A stretch of DNA of 64,000 bases from Chiua virens (Eukaryota > Basidiomycota > Agaricomycetes > Boletales > Boletaceae), in assembly GCA_019787685.1 (NCBI GenBank), contig JAHNUO010000006.1:248001-312000 (forward strand). The letters run 5' to 3'. Positions 33,990-45,990 of this stretch are shown piece after piece. Numbering within the stretch: the first letter of the stretch is position 1; each line of letters begins with the position of its first letter. The translations under genes were made by a program, and so were the position numbers. The notes beneath the pieces were generated by a model. That model worked only from the letters and a program-made list of their open reading frames with translations, was not told the origin of the DNA and did not search any database.

Positions 33990-36900
33990 TTTAAGGAAAG
34001 TGAAGCACCCGTAGACTATTCAGTGGATCGTATTTGACGCCAAGATGTGACTGAGGAACGGCCGGAGCGTTCTATGGAAATATGCAATTGATAATGTTGG
34101 AAATTGTTGGTCATACCAAGACAAGAACCGACGCGCACCAGGCAATGGTCGGCTATTCAGGTACGGGGGACGTGATCGAAGTGGCTGTGGGGAAATTGTA
34201 ATTTGGGAGCGAATTTAAACGGAGAAAAACGGGGAGGCGCGACAGAGCGAGACAGCGGTGCTGGACGCGATCGAGGTGTGAGAGACAGGTCTCGGGGGGA
34301 GTCTGTCAAAGGATCGGGGAGGTGGATCCTTTCGATGGATGAAGTGGGCGCGAGGGATCGTGCTGCGGGTCGTCAAGGGTCGTTAAATGGGGAGACAGGG
34401 CAAGTAGTGGGGGGAAGCGGTGCTAGTCGGGGGTCGGGCACAGGAGAGCACCGCCGACAGACGGATAGAGAATGGGGAGGAAGAGGAATGAGCGGAGGGA
34501 AATATGAATTAAAGTACATTGCGGAGGATATTTCACAAGGGTGTGTGTACATGTTGACTTGTTCTTCTCGACGAGTTCACGCACATGAGATCTCTCGGCG
34601 TATCTTTTCCATATGTGTTAGCCTCGAGCGAGGTGCTTTCGAGCGTAGGTACTGCCACATATTCCTCCTTGTTCCCATCCGTCGCTGATCATCGCACGCG
34701 TCCTCATCCACCCGTACAACTCTGTCCCATCGGCAAATCTAAAGTTTGCTCCTCCATCTCCGATCCCACTCTGATCTTGATAGCCAACTTGTCAACGTTA
34801 TCATTCGCCTCTCATTATGTACTGTTCCATATCCATCTCACATCTGCAAATCCCACGCTCGTAACTCTTCTCCTCCTGCATCTCCTCCCATACATACATA
34901 CATACACTTTTTGTCCCCCGATTCTTGTGCACCTCATCTCCCTAAATATACCTTCATTATCCCTTCCCGCACTACCCGATTACAAATTCTACCATCCAAA
35001 TGACCACTCCATTCTATTCGGCCCGCGCGCTCTGGCAAGCGACGTAAAGCCTCGAGGCCTGTCCTTGTAATGCCGTGGGCTTCTTCGTCATCTCCCCCCC
35101 AATCATTCCGGCCGCTTCGATATCTCCCCCGATCACCCCGTTCTTATGCCTAGAATCATCTAGACGAGTCATACCAATCCATACATGGTCCTATTCATCA
35201 CTAAGACGTGTGTACAGCATCTGTCTATACTAGCTCCTACTAGTATCCGTATCGCGCCATCCATCACACATCGATGCCACTTCATTCATTCCTCGCCGAG
35301 CGCCCAGTGTGCTCTCAATTCTTTTTAGGAATCACCGATCATCATCTCATAAATCCGCTCAACCTTCTATTTAGTGTTTCTGCGGGACCTTCCAGCTTTT
35401 CCTGCTCAGACACGTCTTCCCGATGGCTATCAATATCCATATATCCTCGTAATCAGTTGCTTTCCGGCCGTCGAACGCGGGAGCGAGCCACTAGACGTAA
35501 GTGACCGCCGGAAGCAGAACCCCCATCAACTGCATGCCATGGAGAACAATGAATGAATGGAACCACTCACAACAGGCAACTCACATCATATCCCCCTTCT
35601 CTGCGGAGTGCCTCCATCACCTTCTCCTTCCTCTCCACTCTCTCTTCCTCCTCCTCACCGCTGCAGCTCGAATGAATGGCGCGTCCCTTCCCGGTCATCT
35701 GAGCACTCAGTCCGCTCAAGCTCCACGTTCCTGTGCATTGTGAATTACCTATTATAATCATCCATTCATCGATCAAGTCGATGGCGAGATAATTGCCAGG
35801 TTCCGTAGCGCCGATACCTGGTACGAATGGAAGGATTCCGTGGGTGCTGTTTTTTTTTGGCATCAATCAACTTCACACATCAGCACGAGAATGAATGCAA
35901 ATTCGGCCTACATGCATGCATGTGGCAAGCATGGGTCCACCTCGAGGCGTGACTGATCCAAGGGGTGAGGATCCAACCCTGGACTAGAGAAAGAATACTA
36001 GGTCGATAGGTAACTCCGGGGCACGTTTCCGCGCTCGCGACTGGACCCTCAAAGCAAATTGCCGAGCGGTGTGGAGTCCCCAATCACCGAAACCTGCCAA
36101 ACCTTGTTGATGAGCTCAGCGAAGCTCTCTCGCCTACGTGTCCAAATTAAACTATTTGAACCTTCCAATATACATATTGCCTTCTCAACAACATAAAATC
36201 AAACGCTCGACGTCGACAGAACGGGCTTCCGGACACGGGTTGTTCCGAGTGTTGCTACTATGCGAAACGACATAACGCACCGTCGGCTATGCAACGACTG
36301 TCAGACGACGATGTCGTGACAACATCATATGGGGGAATATCGGGCTCCAAGGCACCAGGACATCCGTTGGGCGAAGATGAAGATGTTTGTCACTCAGACT
36401 CAAAGGCACCAGGGATGGCAGTGTGGCATAACCGATCCTATATGAAACCTTGGTTTACACTTTCGAGGTCTAGCCCCCTCAGGGATCCCAAGATAGCCTT
36501 ATCAATGTGCCAGGTAAATGGCAGCGATCGTAACAGGCAGGAGGAACGGCGAATGCAATCGCGTGTACAGTCCGTGCGGAAATATCAGCCAGGTGCTCCA
36601 CCGGGCTTAATAACAGCCCGTCCATGAGAATAATGACATACCTTATCAAGACCTACCGCGGATCTGCGGAGTGCCATCAGTATCTGGAGAGTCATAAACA
36701 TACCGTTTCATGCTCCGACTGGCACAAATCGTCCCGAGGTATGTCTTGCCGAAGGACACCAGTCTCCGTGCTTAATTTAACTCTACGCGAGTGTGGTACT
36801 ATCACAATTTGCAACCCGGGAAGAGATACGAGTGAAAACGGACCCGAGTGTATTGATCTGATAGATAACAGACAGCGCCTCATTGCGGTGTGTCGTTGCA

Positions 36901-37703
36901 CCACGTCGTGGCGAGAAAACGTGGTCAGGATTACAACGCGGGTACGGTCCGAGATGGCGAACGAATTGAAGACAAGGCTCGAGCAGAGATCCGAATACGA
37001 TGTTCATGATGGAAAGCGAAGGTGACCTTCCAGAAAATGAGAGCTGTGACGTCCCATTGGATCGGGTCGATGGCGACACCAGTGGAGTACTGCGCGGGAG
37101 GAGAGCGGTACAAAATGGGAGACGATGACCGAAGAAAGAAGAGGCAAGTGCCCATCTGGTGCACCACTGAACGAATTCACGACAAGTTCGGCGAGGATGC
37201 CAAGATGGCCCAAAATCTGCAAGTGACAGGAAAAGTGGCCACGAATACGGGTCGGGCTGGCCGAAAGCTGAATGTACAGGTCGTGAACGGGGTCGCTGAC
37301 ATGACATGGTTCCAAAACGAGTGGCCGCAGGAGGACTGAGAATCCTTATCATGGTAAATCTACACTGTGTCGTTCGACAGCAAAGTGCACTTGCCGGGTT
37401 CGGCAGAAAGGTCCATGGACCGCTGACTAATGGTGCACGGACTCCGCCGTGGACTCATGACACGTGGTCTTTTTGATCTTGTTTTTTTCCCTGTCCGTCC
37501 GCTTTGGACAGGGGCTCCGACAATCAACACATCGTCCCCAGTCTCGTCCCAGTCCCTCTTTTGCGTCTTAAAAACTTGTTCTTGTCGTCGTTCGCAGCGT
37601 GTAGCTTTCTTGTGTTCACTTCTTGCTTTAGTCTACCGCCAGGTGTGTTTTTGCAACCCTGGCAAATTGTTTTGGTTTTGATTCTCCCATCAGTGTAAAA
37701 ACG
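33990..37703. other. Long non-coding interval between paired transcription factors
   Basis: About 3.7 kb separates the divergent starts of the two Msn2-like paralogs. Open frames are short, lack motifs and overlap on both strands. The first part (34200-34500) is G/A-rich on the plus strand and 34700-35700 is C/T-rich. It probably holds extended promoters and long 5' UTRs, as is common for fungal regulators; a non-coding RNA is possible but not shown. Confidence 0.4.
34889..34907 (+). repeat. CATA microsatellite
   Basis: A short run of about four tandem CATA units lies in the C/T-rich part of the non-coding interval. Confidence 0.8.
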
Positions 37704-39382
37704 ATGCAGGCTCCTCAAGAAATGGAAAAAACCACAGACAATGGCGAAGAGAGCACTCTCGTCGAAGAACCAACGCTTGTGGACCTTGACACCCCACAGA
37801 AAATGGTCCGCAACACTTTCGCCCTTTATCCAGCGCAGTCCTTAACCAGGATAACGCCGAACCCTCGGGTGTCCGGCTTACCCCTCTCTTCAGGTCGAAC
37901 AACCAGCCTCCACCCCCAACTCCGCATCCAACGCCAGAAGAATTACGCGATCCCAGACCACTGGGCGTCCGACCGTACGCTGGGGCAAATATAGCAAAGA
38001 TGACGACTCAGAGGATGAACAACGATCACAACAAAAGGGTCCGGAAACCCTTAAACGAACTTTTGATGCGCGAGCGGTCGACGAAGAAACTGACGAAGAT
38101 CCTGATCATGACCCTGCGTCTCAACCAGCCAAGATTCCTAGGACGGAACCTGTGCCTTTGTTGCCCACGTCGTCCTCTATGACCGTCGTTAGTGACGTTG
38201 AACAATCTCCTGTGGTGGAGGACCCACCCGTTACCACCCCTCGTATGTCCCCACCAGCCGGAGAATATACTTTCTTGGATGCCTCGTCTAGCTCGTTCAC
38301 TGCCGAGCGCCGTGGCCCGCGTATACGTACTGCACCCCCTGTACCAGTTCCGAACTTGACAAAGAAGAGTCGTGGGCGACGCGTGCCAACCGCAGTGGAT
38401 ACTGCACCGGAAAGCGAGAACGTGGAGGGTAAAAAAGGAAGAGTATACGTATGCAAAGTACAGGATTGCGGCAAATGCTTCAGCCGTGGTGAACATTTAA
38501 AGAGGCACGTCAGATCCATCCATACACACGAGAAACGTAAGTCCGATTATACCATCACGTCTTTCTTGAGCGAAGGGGAGTGCTAATCGTTCCTGATCAG
38601 CCTTCAAGTGTCCTCACCCTTCGTGTGATAAACGGTTCAACCGCAATGATAACCTTCTCCAGCACTTGCGCGTACACAAAGGCGACAACTCCTCTCAGAC
38701 GTCTGTTGACTCGACGGCAGGCCCTGCTGGCGACGAACCTACTGCTGAGGAAAGTTCGTCAACTCCACAACGCGCCTTAAAGGGTAATGGCTCACGTCGC
38801 GCCTCCCGGCCAATCCGGAAGACTAAATCAGCTGCATCAACGCCACCCATCCCGGTAGCTCGTTTAGCTGCGTCGCGAATTCCGGGTCGTAGTCTTCCTC
38901 CCCCTCTTCCCCGGACATATTCAATGCCCCCTCTTTCCTCCATTGCTTCTTCGTACCACACACCTGCAGGGTCCGGATTCTTGAGCAACACGAACATCGC
39001 CGTTTCTTCTCTCCGTACAGCGATTGACGAGAGCGACGGTGAAGTCGAGACCGATACGGATATCGAAGCGCGCGGTGGGCACGATATCCGTTCCCTTTAC
39101 AGCTTCTCTCGTGATCTCGGCAAACAATCCCTTCGAGATTCGGCATACGCCGTCAGAGAAGATGTACAAGCTGATCAAATGAACGGCGAAGTCGCAAGCC
39201 AGAACTCCGCTGACGGTGCTCGTGAAGCCCAAGGAGCCATCGAAGGGGACATTCAAGCCAAGTCTGAAGGCTTGGGGCCCAGTCCCGAACCAGGGACGTC
39301 CCCAGTGGAAGAGGTCGGTGAACGTCCGATCGATATACCATCCGTAGCGTCGACACCCCCGCCTTCTGCCGTGTCTGTTTAG
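37704..39382 (+). CDS. C2H2 transcription factor, Msn2/Seb1-like, paralog 2
   Basis: The architecture matches paralog 1: a disordered N-terminus (MQAPQEMEKTTDNGEEST, an acidic Asp/Glu region near EDPDHDP), the motif PNLTKKSRGRRVPT at 38350-38391, then the fingers YVCKVQDCGKCFSRGEHLKR-HVRSIHT and FKCPHPSCDKRFNRNDNLLQ-HLRVH. An intron (GTAAGT...GATCAG) interrupts the linker between the fingers at the same place as in paralog 1. The first intron (GTCCGC...TCTTCAG, near 37806-37881) is inferred to connect the frames; a one-base error would be the alternative. The long Ser/Thr/Pro-rich C-terminus to 39382 has no paralog 1 counterpart, so the fingers are internal here and terminal there. The second finger helix (NRNDNLLQH) differs from paralog 1 (SRHDNLGQH), so target preference may differ. 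Confidence 0.85.
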
Positions 39383-40475
39383 TGATTGAAGCTGATGGGG
39401 CGGTGAGCCCACAGCCTATCCGACATCATTCACCCCGGTATAGATAATTAACTGTTTTTGAATTTGTTGATCATCTTCAAATGTTGTCGAAATTTCTATT
39501 TCTTTTCCGTCGTCACATGTGGCCTCTCCCCGTCCGTCCGTCCGTCCATCTCCTCGCCCGCGCGGGTCGTTCATTCCATCTGATGGTGTGCAATCTCCTT
39601 TCCTATGGATGCCTTCTCCCGCGCATGTTGTTTGGCTAATGTTCTTTCCCGTTTCCAGACTGCTTTCTTCTTTGATGTGCATACTCGTAATTTGTCGTGT
39701 TCGAATTTTCTTTTTCTTTCTTTACACGCTGGTGATGCCCACTTGATATCGAGTTTCCCCAGCTTTCTCTCGTACTTACTACTACTACAACAACATTCTA
39801 ATCACGAGGGGGATGCGTCGACGGTTATATAGTCGATTGCCTCCTCCCTCCCTGCCCACCCACTTTTTTCCTTCTTGATCGGAGTACGGTCTGCGATACC
39901 TGGGAATTGTTGTAATACAGCTTATTCATGGACGATGATGACGACGATTGCTTTCGGAAATGATCACGCTCTCTCGACAGGTCCTCGTCAAGATCCCAAG
40001 GCAACGAACCAGAGGAAATCCAATTTATTGTTTCGACCGCGCATCGGGCCCAGAAAAAGATGGCATTTCAAAGGGCGAATTCGACTAGTGACATGGGCTT
40101 CCATTCGGATCGAAATCAAATGAACCCGTGTTATGAAGCGCGTGTTAGACTGGCGTGCCCCGGTCGGTGTCCATCGCAGCGGAAATCGAGAACGGTGTGG
40201 CATGCAACAACGCAGACATGGGAAGCATTCATGTGTTAGTTCCGAAATGCAAATTCATGATCTCTCGCTCGGAAAGAGGGAGGTTGTATCTCCCATTGAT
40301 TCATTGTTCACGTCCGCCGCCTGTAACACATAAATATCCACTTTTATAAAGTCATAATACGAATAATCGAACGAAACCATTGAACTGATGTGTTGCTTCC
40401 CATCAAGAATCCGCCTGTGGACACGTGTCCCGATGGGTTTGGAAACCAAGAGGTCGAGAGTGACGCCCATCAGAT
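39383..40475. other. Convergent intergenic region, no gene seen
   Basis: About 1.1 kb lies between the stops of transcription factor paralog 2 (plus) and the xanthine dioxygenase (minus). It is T/C-rich at first, then mixed. The open frames are short and lack motifs. Confidence 0.45.
39531..39548 (+). repeat. CGTC microsatellite
   Basis: A short run of four CGTC units, possibly in the 3' UTR of the upstream transcription factor. Confidence 0.7.
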
Positions 40476-41934
40476 CTAGGCCCACTTGCGGACGTCATCT
40501 TCGGTCGGTCCTACGGGGACATCGGACGCAGCGAGGTTGCACTGGTGGAAGGCGCGGACTTGGTTCGGCTTGAAGGCACCCACGACGGTGTGCAAGAGGC
40601 CACGGTTATGAAACAGGACGAGGTCCTTTTCCTGCCAATCGTGAGGGTACACGAGCTGTTTATTTTTATCACGCGTGACGTGGCAACGAGGGACGTCAGC
40701 TTGTCATCGACGTGTAGGCCAGCAAGCACTGTCCATGCTTACCTCGGGAGCGATGGCAGGTCGCTGCATCTTGTAGAGTAGCGCGCGAACCTCTGCGAGA
40801 TCCTTGATGTGTGCGCCATCTGGGAATAAGGCGCCTTCGCGCGATGCGCCTGCTGGGAGCGGCTTGACGGTGAGTTCCTGAACGCCACATGGGTGGACTT
40901 GGAAGTGGAGATCCCCAGTCACCGGGTTCTTCCACACCTGTCGAGGTAGACGCGGGTTCAGCGAGATCCGCCGTGTCTGTACGGATGATTGGCTTACCAT
41001 GGGGAATGTCTTGACCTTGGATTCGTCCCATTCGGGGAGTTCGTCCAAGGGGAGCTCGAGGCCTTCAGACTGGATGCCCAACGCGGTCGGGAGGGCATGC
41101 GAAGGAGACATCCAGACGTACGGGTGGGGCGCGTAACGCACCGAGGTTCTGACCGCCACGCTCTTGAGCTCGGGCGGGAGGATCCCGAACATGGTTTTGC
41201 CAGACACGAATGCGGTGGTGCCGAGGGGAACCGACAGTTCGTCCCCAGTGCCATCGTCATACCGGACGGTCTGAGGATCGCCTTTGGGTACTTTGATGCC
41301 ATACAGCGTGGTCACGCGAGGGGGGTTATAGTCGTACAAGGCGGCGTCGATGTGCCAGCGATAGTAGCGGGTATAACCCTTGTCTTCGTCTTCGTCAGAG
41401 ACGCGGGTCTTGTGGAACGTCTTGTGGTGGGGGTGTTTGAGGACAGCAGAAGCGAGGCCTTCGTGATCTATCACGGTGCCGCTGCCGATAAGCTGAACCT
41501 GGGGCACGCGAGGGATGGTCTTGAGATCCGGGTGAAGGATGGACTTTGCGGAGGCTTCTGTCTTGTTGTTGCCATGACCATAGCTCTCAGACTCTGGATC
41601 GAACGCCTGAAAGGCGTGGTCAGGAATGAAAGACCTATATAGGGATAGATAAGGAATGGGGTTACCTTGGTGAGGGCATACTGTTGTTCGGGGGTGACGG
41701 TGACATTGCGAAACAAGAGGGCACCGTGCTGATGGGGTGGAACGGAATCAAAACGTGGTGGGGTCACAAGGATATGATTGAAATGCTAACCTTGTAAAGT
41801 GCGTCGTGGATCTCAGAAAACTGGGCAGGGGAGAGTGCGCCAGGGTCGACGCCCTTGACCTCGCGACCAAAGTCGGCAAAGTAAGCTGGATCCGCGGAGG
41901 GGGGGAGCGGCAAAGGGGTCAATTCGACGGCCAT
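40476..41934 (-). CDS. xanA: Xanthine dioxygenase (2-oxoglutarate/Fe(II)), XanA-like
   Basis: Fungal XanA converts xanthine to uric acid using 2-oxoglutarate and ferrous iron, replacing xanthine dehydrogenase in some fungi. The protein starts MAVELTPLPLPPSADP (41934) and belongs to the TauD/TfdA fold. The iron site is visible: RYYRWHIDAALYDYNPP supplies the H-x-D pair, and LVLFHNRGLLHTVVGAF supplies the distal histidine and the 2-oxoglutarate-binding Arg region. Other family-like stretches are HGALLFRNVTVTPEQQYALT, PRVTTLYGIKVPKGDPQTVR and NPVTGDLHFQVHPCGVQEL. The last exon ends DDVRKWA at 40476. I see four short introns and an intact frame. It is divergent from the GH47 mannosidase; there are no other purine genes nearby. 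General TauD-type dioxygenase is the fallback call. Confidence 0.85.
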
Positions 41935-42271
41935 TCTTGGCGATTCGTAGGAGAAGATGGTGGATGATAGAGAACAAGACACACCTGAAACGGTGATCTG
42001 GAGCGATAAGAAAGATGTCTACCGTCTCCAACGTTGGTGTGACTTGCCCGGGCAAGACTCTAGTGCCCGACGCCCGACCGTCGGGATCGGATCACGCACC
42101 GAGTCATCCAAGAACTTCACAAATCCTATGGTGCTAGAACCAGCAGCAATTATATCTCACCCGCAGCTCGAATTAGAGTTGAGTTCAGCAACCGCGAATA
42201 TTTTCGGAACGTCCTGTGTTGCGGAGGAATTAGCCGACATTTCCTTTTTTGACAACTCGTCCGTTCTCAAC

Positions 42272-44974
42272 ATGATGACCTCGAACGAGTCGTCGCAGGC
42301 AGCCTCACGCAGACACTCGGATTCGTCCACTAAAAAGGTAGTTCTATTGGGTGCCCGCATATGTTCAGTCACCACCATTATCCAAAGGGCACTTCATTCT
42401 CCAACCTATTTTACGGCGCAATTGTCATCGCATCCATATGCGTTTTGTTACGGGCATGTGCACCTGTGCGCCTGTGATGTGCACTACCATTGACGTTTGC
42501 CCAGTTTCCATTCACCACCCTTAGTGGACTTCACGCCAACAATGCAGTTCCTCTCCCCGGTGTAAGACCCGGAGTGGTGCCAACCTTCACAGCTGACGTG
42601 TCAAGACGTGATGCGGTGGTAGAAGCGTTCAAGGTATGCATGCTTCTCGGACCATTATCAATTCCTCATCTCCATATACAGCATGCTTGGCTGGCGTACG
42701 GTAAGCGCACTATCCGGCTACTTCCATAACTGACCATCTCAGAGCGAGATGCTATGGGCGATGACGAGTACCACCCACTGTCCCACAGAGGCTCCAACCT
42801 CACAAAAGCAGGCGGTATCGGGTATACCGTCGTGGATTCCATCGATACAATGCTTATCATGGGTTTGCATGACGAGTATCAAAGAGCCAGAGAATGGACA
42901 CGAGATCGTCTGTCCTTTGACCGTGACGCCGACTTTAGCACGTTCGAGGTACGTGTGATGTCTGTCCGCGGTATCCATGATGCGTGAATACCGTATCTAC
43001 ACCGTAGACCACAATACGTGTATTAGGTGGATTGCTGGCTGCATACCATCTTTCCGAGGAGGATCCCATTTTCCTCGAGAAAGCCCAAGATCTCGGGAAC
43101 CGCATTCTTCCCGTGTTTGACACGCCTTCAGGTCTCCCACTTTCCATGGTCAATCTGCAACGTCGGGAAGGCGTGCCCGACCGCGACAATAACGGTCTCG
43201 TCAGTACTGCCGAAGCTGCGACCTTGCAACTCGAATTGCGCTACCTCTCCTACCTCACTGGCGAGGATGCCTATTGGGAAAAATCCGAGGAGGTAAGTCT
43301 CTGTCAATTTGGAATTGGATCCGCCGTATCCATCATCACAGACAATGGCTGTCCTCAAAGCTGCGAGACTTCCGCATGGTCTTGTACCCATTTTTGTCGA
43401 GTATGTCCCATGGACTACCTTGCGAAGATCCTAATCTCCGTTTCCACCGTTAGCCCGAGCAGTGGTCGTTACCGGACTGCATCCATACGCCTTGGTTCCC
43501 GCGGAGATTCATATTATGAATATCTACTGTTAGCCCTCTGCCCATTCCTGCTTCCAGTGCAGATCGCTGATCTTTCCCTGCAGAAAGCAATATCTTCAAA
43601 CAGTGAGTTTCGGAAATGAGTATCTGAGCTCTTGTGATGAAATTGGCTATAGAATCAAACTGAGAGTGTGTACCACGAAGTTGGTCCTTGTGCTCTTCCT
43701 GCGATGAACTGCGTGATGTGCTTACTCTACCGATAGCTTTATGCCGAGGCGATGACGGGTATCCATGACCATCTCATACAAACAAGTGTTTCTGGCGAAC
43801 TAATCTATACTGCCGAAATCAATCCGGAAGCCAATTACCAGCGTGAAATGTTCGTAGACTGCTAACACCTTTAACGCCCTTTGGATTCTCATAATGCTTG
43901 CTGGATAGGAATTGGAAACTTGTTCCTAAACAAGATCATCTCGTGTGTTTCTTGGGTGGTTCGCTTATGTTAGGCGCGACTACCTCTGGAGCACTTGTAG
44001 AACGCGTTTCTGTCCCTCCATTGCCACGCGAACTCTCGCAGCAGGCTAAGCGTGACTGGCTCACGGGCGTAGAACTTGTCAAAACGTGCATGACAACTCA
44101 TGATACCCAGACGTATGTGATTCCTCCGGTTTGCGCCTATGCTCTACTTTTCTTAACAACTGCTGTCCTTGAAGGGGGCTTTCCGCAGAGATCGTGCATT
44201 TCAGAACTCCCGGGGACAATGTAGACGATTGGTCAGGCCGCACGGACTGGTATATCAAAGGATCTCAGTGAGGACAATCTTCTGTCGAGGTGACTTGGAA
44301 ACTTGACTTTTTTTTACCCCGCAACCATCGACAGACCAGGAAGCACACCCTCCCTAGACGCAAGATACATTTTACGGTGCGTGTCTTGCCACGAGTGCCA
44401 CCAAGTTACATACCTGAACGTATTTCATCCAGCCCAGAAACGGTCGAATCGCTCTTCCTCGCTTTTCGGTTGACAGGCGACACTACTGTACCGCGATCAA
44501 GGGTGGGCCATCTTCCAAGCGATCGAAAAGCATTGCCGCGTTCACACTGGCGGCTACGCGGGTCTCAAGAATGTAGACCAAGTCCCTGTCGAACAAGACG
44601 ACAAAATGGAGACATTCTTGATGGTTCGAACCCTTTTCATAACCGACAAGCGGAGCATCCTCTAAATTCAAATTCGTTAGAGTGAAACACTCAAGTACCT
44701 GTACTTGCTGTTCTCGGAGGCGAGCGTCCTCCCGTTGAGTGGTATGTTATCCTCGATCGTTGTCACATGCCTGACAAGATAAATTAAATCTGCTTGTCGA
44801 TCAGAATATGTCTTCAACACAGAGGTACGAGCACCCTCGTTCTGCCATTTTCTGTCATCTGCCATTCGCACAACTTTTTTTATTCCTCGGAGACGCTGGA
44901 CTTGCTGACATGGTCGTCGACAGGCCCACCCCCTTCCGATTTTCATGCCGACGATCCGCACGGGGTTCTCGTGA
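42272..44974 (+). CDS. GH47 class I alpha-1,2-mannosidase, type II membrane protein
   Basis: The enzyme trims alpha-1,2-mannose from N-glycans in the ER or Golgi. The short cytosolic tail (MMTSNESSQAASRRHSD) is followed by a signal anchor, SNLFYGAIVIASICVLLRAC. The catalytic barrel follows: HAWLAYERDAMGDDEYHPLS, GIGYTVVDSIDTMLIMGLHD, RVLGGLLAAYHLSEEDPIFL, AATLQLELRYLSYLTG, SIRLGSRGDSYYEYLLKQYL, HLVCFLGGSLMLGA, LRPETVESLFLAFRLTGD, SETLKYLYLLFSE and the calcium-site motif YVFNTEAHPLPIF. It ends TIRTGFS at 44972-44974. There are about a dozen introns, all splicing in frame, and no frameshift is found. The start could instead be the in-frame ATG at 42128, which lengthens the cytosolic tail. Confidence 0.92.
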
Positions 44975-45990
44975 ACGCCAGTTCAGTTGAGATGGATAGG
45001 AACTGTACTTGAGTTGTCTGCAGCCACTGGCACTCGATCTGTGATTATTAACGACTGGGTAAAAATACATGGTTGTTGGCAATTGTACTCAAAATTGTCG
45101 CCTGTCATCGGGATCCTTGCTCTGACTTACTCAAATTATTTAATGGAATATTAAGAATAAGAACCAAGTTTCTGGTATTATAAGCCTTGGGCCACGACAA
45201 CAAACACTTACAATGTAGGGTGAGCAACAAGTTTCGGGACAACACAATCAAGTCCAACAACATAAGATCAATCACAGGCTTGAATTACCACCAAACTAAG
45301 TGACTGTGCTACAAAGAAGCTAGCCATTAAATAACATGAACCTGAGAGTGGGTGAAGCACAACTTTGAAAGACATGCATCACGAAAAGTAACCTACCGGT
45401 GGCCATATGACCCAGCCCGATATATGTTGCAGTGGGTATGTAAACCTATATAAACCTTATATAAACCTATTACAAGCAGAAAGGCATTTGGTCATTAGTA
45501 AAATAATGTGCGGCCGAACCTACCGTTATGGTTATTTATTATATTACACAAATTATACAACTTGGACACCATATAAGGGGTATATAACTTTTTCACACTT
45601 TTCGTGATGTGCCAGTGCAACGGGTGCTGTCACCCTGCTGGAGCACAAGTTGCACAACTTACAGGATGGAGGCAAAAGATAAGGTGTGCCGGTGTGTGAG
45701 GGCACTTCTGGATTGCACTCATACTATTTTCATTGCATGTGTTTTTCACTTGTTTTACAGCAGACTGAACATTCAAACATATGATTTGCTCAATCTACTA
45801 GAATACATTGACAACCTAGTACTAGGCTACTAGCTTCATTTTGTAACATTTTAATTCACATATCTAAGTTTACTTATGTGGGTCTAAGTTACTTCCTTGT
45901 ATTGCAATTAATCTAACCTTTTTGTCAAAGGGCCTTAAGGTTGAGTAGTGTAAGTGTAAGTCACTGAGTGAAAAAAGATGGTTCATGCCG
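44975..45990. other. AT-rich, CpG-poor gene-free block
   Basis: No gene is seen. The block is markedly AT-rich, with repeated TATATAAACCT-like motifs at 45440-45470, and the part from 45640 to 45960 has almost no CpG. These are the marks of an old, methylated repeat, but no terminal repeats or element proteins are recognised. Confidence 0.4.

Noticed and set aside
37806..37881. Frame change in transcription factor paralog 2 as another base insertion
   Set aside because: A GT-AG intron (GTCCGC...TCTTCAG) joins the frames at phase 0 without any error, so I preferred splicing.
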